A stretch of 36,975 nucleotides of DNA from Clostridia bacterium (GTDB lineage: Bacteria; Bacillota; Clostridia; DUPQ01), in assembly GCA_030590175.1 (NCBI GenBank), contig JAUUZE010000005.1, positions 1 to 36,975 of the forward strand. Direction: 5' to 3'. Below the pieces are notes generated by a model that was not told where the DNA came from, did not search any database, and saw nothing but the letters and a program-made list of their open reading frames with translations. A program made the translations under genes and the position numbers. Below, piece by piece: positions 33,301 through 36,975 of this stretch (its first letter is position 1; each line of letters starts with the position of its first letter).

Positions 33301-33394
33301 GTTAGTTATAATGATTGTTGCTGGAATATTTATTATTAAAAGTATTATTAACAAACTTAAGATGGATCAAGCTATTAAGTTAGGAGAAGACTAA
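30392..33394 (+). CDS. Large FtsX-type ABC transporter permease, copy 2
   Basis: A 1000-residue homologue of the permease at 23773. The N-terminus MLKIVVRKIIYNRW aligns with MLRLVLRKIVNNKW, which confirms the start. NNEKNEIATMKSRGATKKHI and LLGASNGFLEFI mark the first FtsX core, LQFGILRSMGITKKELM the second, and KMDQAIKLGED the end. The second ectodomain is longer than in copy 1 and holds an insertion around RPTERRISHTLAV to RRLYEGLKEYEN. WPGYTSQSNYN corresponds to WPGYNPYTGYD of copy 1. There is no recognisable Shine-Dalgarno in the 17 nt before the ATG, unlike its neighbours. No ATPase accompanies this copy, so it probably shares the two ATPases encoded upstream. Confidence 0.88.
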   Translation: MLKIVVRKIIYNRWISISLLICCTLAIAVAGAIPMYSYSVINNSISNEFEDMITNGDEIGMTYQFEANFEYVDENQLSIYQLYDEKINSTLSKKIHADIIVNYSEVSSVKYKTKNINNPNNITIISKDVYQIPAGYTDLYVTAIENFTEMVGISKGRMYQANDEYLEVVATDAFMRQNKFELGEIYENYLLDDEIIKGGTFMIVGIVYDKDTTNGYLNLTNQQVYADINILKSQFTGSESFKIGLVSWFYIYDFYTFQLYNVTKTAKGLADNEQWITDNYGYLSHQSNFNHIIAKFEDNVKNTSLIVVMLIIPIIFMIALYISMITNLLINNEKNEIATMKSRGATKKHIIKIYFYNSLLISIVSYFLGILLAIFICKLLGASNGFLEFITRDDIVVKVNWKVFLYAFIALVFFNISMLIPVFRYSKYDIIQLKADELLFNHKPFWEKMYIDVILLAISIYSIINYQNFRSLITLTSEQASYYPIFIAASFFMLGSCMLFTRIYPFMMKLFSSIGKRSKQVTLYSSLLFAARGDKIRQTVMIFLMFAVCIGIFNANSARSINANLVDEIKHQNQSDIIIKPIDYIVRPTERRISHTLAVLIYQETRIRPPFNGEYYYLKVYEKVMTLGIIQNQRRLYEGLKEYENFIMVTSILQSQGITNLPVEREIPRYFYSSSRDTDTKFVENPDNINLQILGINPEEYSKAVWYRENINEHPLNYYLSLLITYRNGMIISRNLAEEKNLAVGDTYRIYLKDTERPIDLFILEIVDYWPGYTSQSNYNKPLDEYVKDEDNIMGLCVMDYNFLVSYTGENDLKFIAKKKEGVKDSEVIRYMIDNNLGVLGSHFTDYEIESMKKEVSIYTMNSTLTLNFLISLIICAIGFVIFWSVSIKKRELQFGILRSMGITKKELMLIIFGEQAWVFLIAIVAAIPIGSIASNIFIPIYSFINEKNMMMLDFIMKKDPFDYISIYGMLVIMIVAGIFIIKSIINKLKMDQAIKLGED

Positions 33395-34482
33395 TGAGAA
33401 AGAAACAATTATTTAAGTTAATTGCTTTATTAGTAATGATGATATTACTACTTTCTTCTTGTGACTTATATTTACCTAAAAAGGAGATAATATATAAAAC
33501 TAATCTTATTACTGGAGATGAGTATGAACTTCAAACAGTTTCACCTTTTATTGGGAATCTGGTTGTTGAGCGTCGTAAATATGGTACATTTATTCCTGAT
33601 GAAGAAGAAACATTTACAATTAACTGTAAAATAAACTCAGTTATTAGTGAAATATTTATAAGAGTGAATGATCATGTAGAAAAAGGACAATTAATTGCCA
33701 AAGCTAACAGTGAGAAAATTGCTGAACAAGTATTTTACCAAGAAATATACACAGAAAAAGCTGTACTTAGTTATGAAAAAGCTAAAGATCAATTTGGAAA
33801 TAAACTTATTGATCAATATCAACTAGAATTACTTAGATTGATTGTTGTTAGTGCTAAGAACCAACTTGACGACTACCGTGAACTATATAATGATAGTTTT
33901 ATATATGCTAGTGATGAGGGCGAAATAATAGAAATATTTAAATCAGTCAGTGATTACAGTATTGGGAAAATAGCTTTAGTTTGTAATAAAGACAATGGAA
34001 TTTTGCGAGTTTCTACTGATAAAGAAGTAGATGAAGCTTTAATTAATTTTGGGGTTGCTACACAAAAAGTTATATCTAGTATTGATTATATATATATGCG
34101 TTTAAAAAATAAAGATGAAATAAAAATAAAAGTCATTGATCAAGTATATGATGGTATTATTTTTAGAGACATAAATACCTTTATTCTTCAATATGGGAAT
34201 GAATTTGAAATGAATTATATAGATATCCTTTTCAAAGATGCACCTGATGATATATACTTTCAACAGAATATGACAGCAATATATATTGAAACCCAACTAA
34301 ATGATATATTGCTACTTGAAACAATAGCTATATATTCTGATGTTGATGATAAAAAATATGTATATTTTGTTGAAAATAATAGAACAATTATCAAAGAAGT
34401 AATAACAGGATTAAGTTCAAATGGATATACACAAATTATTAGTGGACTAGTTGAAGGGGATAAGGTTTTTATAGTTAAATGA
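33394..34482 (+). CDS. Lipoprotein adaptor of ABC exporter, beta type, copy 2
   Basis: A 362-residue predicted lipoprotein with lipobox LSSC (Cys23). It parallels the adaptor at 28303: SVISEIFIRVNDHVEKGQLI, EQVFYQEIYTEKAVLSYEKA in the alpha-hairpin, EGEIIEIFKSVSDYSIGK, and IISGLVEGDKVFIVK at the C-terminus. Its ATG overlaps the permease stop by one base (TAATG) with AGGAG upstream. Its own TGA stop overlaps the ATG of the oxidoreductase that follows. This is the last transport gene of the operon. Confidence 0.85.
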   Translation: MRKKQLFKLIALLVMMILLLSSCDLYLPKKEIIYKTNLITGDEYELQTVSPFIGNLVVERRKYGTFIPDEEETFTINCKINSVISEIFIRVNDHVEKGQLIAKANSEKIAEQVFYQEIYTEKAVLSYEKAKDQFGNKLIDQYQLELLRLIVVSAKNQLDDYRELYNDSFIYASDEGEIIEIFKSVSDYSIGKIALVCNKDNGILRVSTDKEVDEALINFGVATQKVISSIDYIYMRLKNKDEIKIKVIDQVYDGIIFRDINTFILQYGNEFEMNYIDILFKDAPDDIYFQQNMTAIYIETQLNDILLLETIAIYSDVDDKKYVYFVENNRTIIKEVITGLSSNGYTQIISGLVEGDKVFIVK

Positions 34483-35687
34483 AAAAGTATGTATTAGTAG
34501 GAGCTAGTGGTAGAGGATTCAATACTTATGCCAAAAACATGGTAAAACATTTTAGCGAACATACAAAGATTGTAGGTATGTTTGACATTAATACTACTAG
34601 AATGAATTATATTAATCAACAATTGGATACATCAATTCCCACGTATACAGATTTTGATTTAATGATGACTGAATGTAAACCTGATTGTGCAATAATTACA
34701 ACAGTAGATGCATATCATCATGAATTTATTATTAAAGTATTACAATATAATTGTGATGTAATTGTGGAAAAGCCACTAGCAACTGATGAAAAAAAAGCTG
34801 TAGCTATAAAAGAGGTTTATCAAAAGTCTAATAATAATATTACAATTACATTTAATTATCGATTTACTCCATATGTTACTGCCATTAAACAATTGTTAAC
34901 TACAAATATTATTGGAGAAATTCATCATGTTGATTTTGAATATTTACTAGACAGAAGTCATGGAGCAGATTATTACAGAAGATGGCATAGATATATGAAT
35001 AAATCAGGTGGATTACTTGTACACAAATCTACTCATCATTTTGATTTAGTAAACTGGTGGTTAGATAAACGACCACTATCGGTTTCTGCTCATGGTTCAT
35101 TAGAGTTTTATGGTGCAAATGGTGAAATAAGAGGGGAGAGATGTTCTACTTGTCCCCATCATGAAGAATGCGAATTTTATGTTAATTATATTGAACAAGA
35201 TTACTATAAACAATTCTATTTTGATGCAGAATTTGAAGATGGTTATCATAGGGATGGTTGTGTTTTTGATAAAGCAATTGATATATATGACACTATGTCA
35301 GTACGAGTACTTTATGAAAACAATACAACCTTAACCTATTCATTAACAGCTTTTAATCCTTACGAGGGATTTAAAGCCTCTATTTTAGGTACTAAAGGAC
35401 GAATAGAAATTGCAGAATACCATAGTGGTGAGCATAAAGATGATAAAACTTACACTATTCATATTTATGATTTACAAGGTAATCATACAAAAAAGGTTAT
35501 TAATAAATCATCTGGTGACCATGGTGGAGGAGATCAATTACTATTAAAAATGCTCTTTTTAGAAAATATAAAAGATCCACTTGGTCATATGGCCTCATTA
35601 CAGGCGGGAATCAACTCTGCTATGATTGGAATTGCTGCAAATGAGAGTATTAGTAGTAAGAAGAATGTAAATATTACAGAATTGTGA
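34479..35687 (+). CDS. Gfo/Idh/MocA-family oxidoreductase with four-cysteine insert, coupled to exporter
   Basis: Predicted NAD(P)-dependent sugar/polyol-type dehydrogenase of 402 residues. The N-terminal Rossmann motif is LVGASGRGFN (6-15), with VEKP at 96-99. The catalytic domain shows YRRWH (166-170) and HKSTHHFDLVNWW (182-194). A cysteine insert (Cys222, Cys225, Cys231, Cys261; C-x2-C-x5-C-x29-C) and HGGGDQ (348-353) match the oxidoreductase at 2600. Its ATG overlaps the last adaptor's stop (ATGA) and AAGGGG lies some 20 nt upstream, so translation is coupled to the exporter. A weak terminator follows, then a DegT-type aminotransferase. The linkage suggests that the exported substrate or its precursor is a sugar or polyol derivative; this is inference. 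Confidence 0.9.
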   Translation: MKKYVLVGASGRGFNTYAKNMVKHFSEHTKIVGMFDINTTRMNYINQQLDTSIPTYTDFDLMMTECKPDCAIITTVDAYHHEFIIKVLQYNCDVIVEKPLATDEKKAVAIKEVYQKSNNNITITFNYRFTPYVTAIKQLLTTNIIGEIHHVDFEYLLDRSHGADYYRRWHRYMNKSGGLLVHKSTHHFDLVNWWLDKRPLSVSAHGSLEFYGANGEIRGERCSTCPHHEECEFYVNYIEQDYYKQFYFDAEFEDGYHRDGCVFDKAIDIYDTMSVRVLYENNTTLTYSLTAFNPYEGFKASILGTKGRIEIAEYHSGEHKDDKTYTIHIYDLQGNHTKKVINKSSGDHGGGDQLLLKMLFLENIKDPLGHMASLQAGINSAMIGIAANESISSKKNVNITEL

Positions 35688-35700
35688 TATATGTTAAGAT

Positions 35701-35725
35701 AAATGGAAGATTGCCATTTTCTTTT
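35701..35725 (+). terminator. Probable weak terminator after the exporter operon
   Basis: AAATGG (35701-35706) pairs with CCATTT (35714-35719) around AAGATTG, followed by TCTTTT. The short AT-rich stem suggests partial read-through into the aminotransferase gene. Confidence 0.5.
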
Positions 35726-35739
35726 AGAATGAAAATTCA

Positions 35740-35745
35740 TATAAT
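35740..35745 (+). promoter_or_regulatory. Candidate -10 box for the DegT-type aminotransferase
   Basis: TATAAT at 35740-35745, 30 nt before the ATG, lies within AT-rich DNA. The -35 region (TTTTCT) is a poor match. A small inverted repeat ATGAA-AA-TTCAT (35729-35740) abuts it. The ribosome site GGAGGAA (35764-35770) is strong. Confidence 0.4.
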
Positions 35746-35774
35746 ATTAATAATAACTTTTTTGGAGGAATTAC

Positions 35775-36975
35775 ATGAAAAATACGTTAGCAATTAATGG
35801 TGGAACCCCATTTATAAAAGATGGATTAAAAAACAGATACAATATTGGTATTGAAGAAAAAAATGCAGTTAATGAATTATTTGATGAAGCCATAAATTCA
35901 GGACAAGCATTTGGCTATAATGGTGAAAAAGAAGAACAATTCTGTAATGATTTTGTTAAACTAATGGGTGGTGGTTATGCAGATGGTGTTAATTCAGGTA
36001 CTAATGCTGTATATGTTGCATTAAGAGCTTTAGAACTTGAACCTTTTTCAGAAGTAATTGTTAGCCCAATTACTGATCCAGGTGGAATAATGCCAATTGT
36101 ATTAAATAATTGTATTCCAGTTATTATTGATAGTGCTAAAGGGACATATAATATGGATCCTTTAAAAATTGAAGAAAAAATTTCAGATAAAACTAAAGCA
36201 ATAATTGTAGCTCATATAACAGGTGAGTCATGTGATATGCCAGCTATAATGGCAATTGCTAAAAAACATGATTTGTTAGTTTTAGAAGATTGTGCACAAG
36301 CACACTTATGTGAGTTAAATGGACAGTTAGTAGGAACATTTGGCCATGTAGCTAGTTTTTCTACAATGTTTGGAAAACACTTTAATACAGGTGGTCAAGG
36401 TGGTGTTGTTTATACTACAAATGAAGATGTTTATTGGAAACTAAGACAATATGCTGATAGAGGAAAACCATTTGGGCTTAAAGACAGTACTACTAATGTT
36501 GTAGCATCGCTAAACTTTAACATGGACGAGTTAAGTGCAACAATTGGGATTGAACAATTAAAAAAATTACCAGGATTAGTAGAAAAGAGAAGAAAATTAG
36601 TTAAATATATGACTAGTCAACTACATAAACTTAAAACAGTTAGCATTCCCACACTTATAGAGGGTTCTAACCCATCATATTGGTTCTTAAGATTAGTAGT
36701 AGATAATAGCATATTATCAGTTTCAAAGGATGAGTTTTTACAAGCTGTAATAGCAGAAGGTGTACAACTATTAGTTGATTACTCATTTGCACAACCTCAT
36801 TTAATGGATTGGTATATTAATAAAAAAGTATATGGAACAAAAGGGTTCCCATGGACAGCTCCTCAATATGGTAAAGATGATCCATCTGATCTTATATGTA
36901 AAAATGTAGCAAATACATGCAAAACTTGTTTTAACCTTCATTTATATGAAAGTTGGACAGAAATTGAGATTGATC
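35775..36975 (+). CDS. DegT/DnrJ/EryC1/StrS-family aminotransferase (3' partial)
   Basis: This frame is missing from the ORF track because it runs off the right edge. The ATG at 35775 follows GGAGGAA, and 400 codons are open. PLP-dependent fold-type I motifs of the DegT family are present: NSGTNAVYVALRAL (73-86), SPITDPGGIMPIVLNNCIPV (97-116), AIIVAHITG (142-150), LEDCAQAHL (170-178) with the pyridine-binding Asp172, and the Schiff-base Lys201 in STMFGKHFNTGGQGG. The last visible residues (NLHLYESWTEIEID) look like the usual C-terminal end, so little is missing. Family members transaminate keto-sugars or keto-inositols. With a Gfo/Idh/MocA dehydrogenase directly upstream, an oxidise-then-aminate route to an amino-sugar or amino-cyclitol is a reasonable hypothesis. 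Confidence 0.92.
   Translation, partial: MKNTLAINGGTPFIKDGLKNRYNIGIEEKNAVNELFDEAINSGQAFGYNGEKEEQFCNDFVKLMGGGYADGVNSGTNAVYVALRALELEPFSEVIVSPITDPGGIMPIVLNNCIPVIIDSAKGTYNMDPLKIEEKISDKTKAIIVAHITGESCDMPAIMAIAKKHDLLVLEDCAQAHLCELNGQLVGTFGHVASFSTMFGKHFNTGGQGGVVYTTNEDVYWKLRQYADRGKPFGLKDSTTNVVASLNFNMDELSATIGIEQLKKLPGLVEKRRKLVKYMTSQLHKLKTVSIPTLIEGSNPSYWFLRLVVDNSILSVSKDEFLQAVIAEGVQLLVDYSFAQPHLMDWYINKKVYGTKGFPWTAPQYGKDDPSDLICKNVANTCKTCFNLHLYESWTEIEID

Noticed and set aside
1-36975. Mycoplasma-type code (TGA as Trp)
   Set aside because: TGG is used for Trp and TGA ends rsmH, ftsW, the last adaptor and the last oxidoreductase at sensible positions.
1-36975. tRNA/rRNA genes, CRISPR arrays, insertion sequences, integrases
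   Set aside because: No cloverleaf-like GC-rich stretch, regularly spaced repeat array, transposase or recombinase motif was seen in any intergenic region or ORF.

Overview
The window is AT-rich (about 30% GC by eye) and comes from a bacterium that uses the standard bacterial code: TGG encodes Trp, and TGA ends several genes (rsmH, ftsW, the last lipoprotein, the last oxidoreductase). Strong AGGAGG-type ribosome sites, TTG and GTG starts, a PASTA-containing class B penicillin-binding protein and a MurE with the DNPR motif point to a low-GC Bacillota-type organism making meso-diaminopimelate peptidoglycan. The 11-bp AAGTGG-type repeats in front of mraZ recall those described for Mollicutes, so a lineage near the Erysipelotrichia/Haloplasma/Izemoplasma side of Bacillota is plausible, but taxonomy cannot be settled from this window.

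Layout. 1-2320: a NarL-type response regulator (cut at the left edge) and its 7TM-PAS histidine kinase. 2321-2599: a hairpin-rich intergenic region with a terminator. 2600-3736: a lone Gfo/Idh/MocA oxidoreductase with four clustered cysteines. 3833-9524: a LacI-type regulator behind a perfect 16-bp operator, followed in tight succession by an oxidoreductase, an AEC-family transporter, a class III aminotransferase and, unexpectedly, a RodA-like SEDS protein; a terminator closes this unit. 9581-20553: the dcw peptidoglycan/division cluster mraZ-rsmH-ftsL-ftsI(pbpB/spoVD-like)-murE-murF-mraY-ftsW-murG, driven by a strong promoter with MraZ-box-like repeats and ending in a coupled metallo-beta-lactamase-fold gene; murD, murC and ftsQ/divIB are not in it. 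20550-22670 (minus): a cytoplasmic GH3 beta-glycosidase. 22780-35687: a long operon for an unusual ABC exporter with four lipoprotein adaptors, two ~1000-residue FtsX-type permeases and two ATPases, translationally coupled to a third oxidoreductase. 35775 to the end: a DegT/DnrJ/EryC1-type aminotransferase, cut by the right edge.

How the parts may work together. Around the housekeeping dcw block lie three Gfo/Idh/MocA oxidoreductases, two PLP aminotransferases, a GH3 glycosidase, an AEC transporter and a LacI regulator. This suggests handling of a sugar, polyol or amino-sugar. The exporter reads as a duplicated module (alpha adaptor - permease - beta adaptor) with two ATPases placed in the first copy. 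The second ATPase carries a C-terminal AbrB/SpoVT-like swapped-hairpin segment, which is the most unusual single feature seen. A degenerate version of the LacI operator lies in the divergent region between the GH3 gene and the exporter operon, so one regulator might control both flanks. The substrate of the exporter is unknown.
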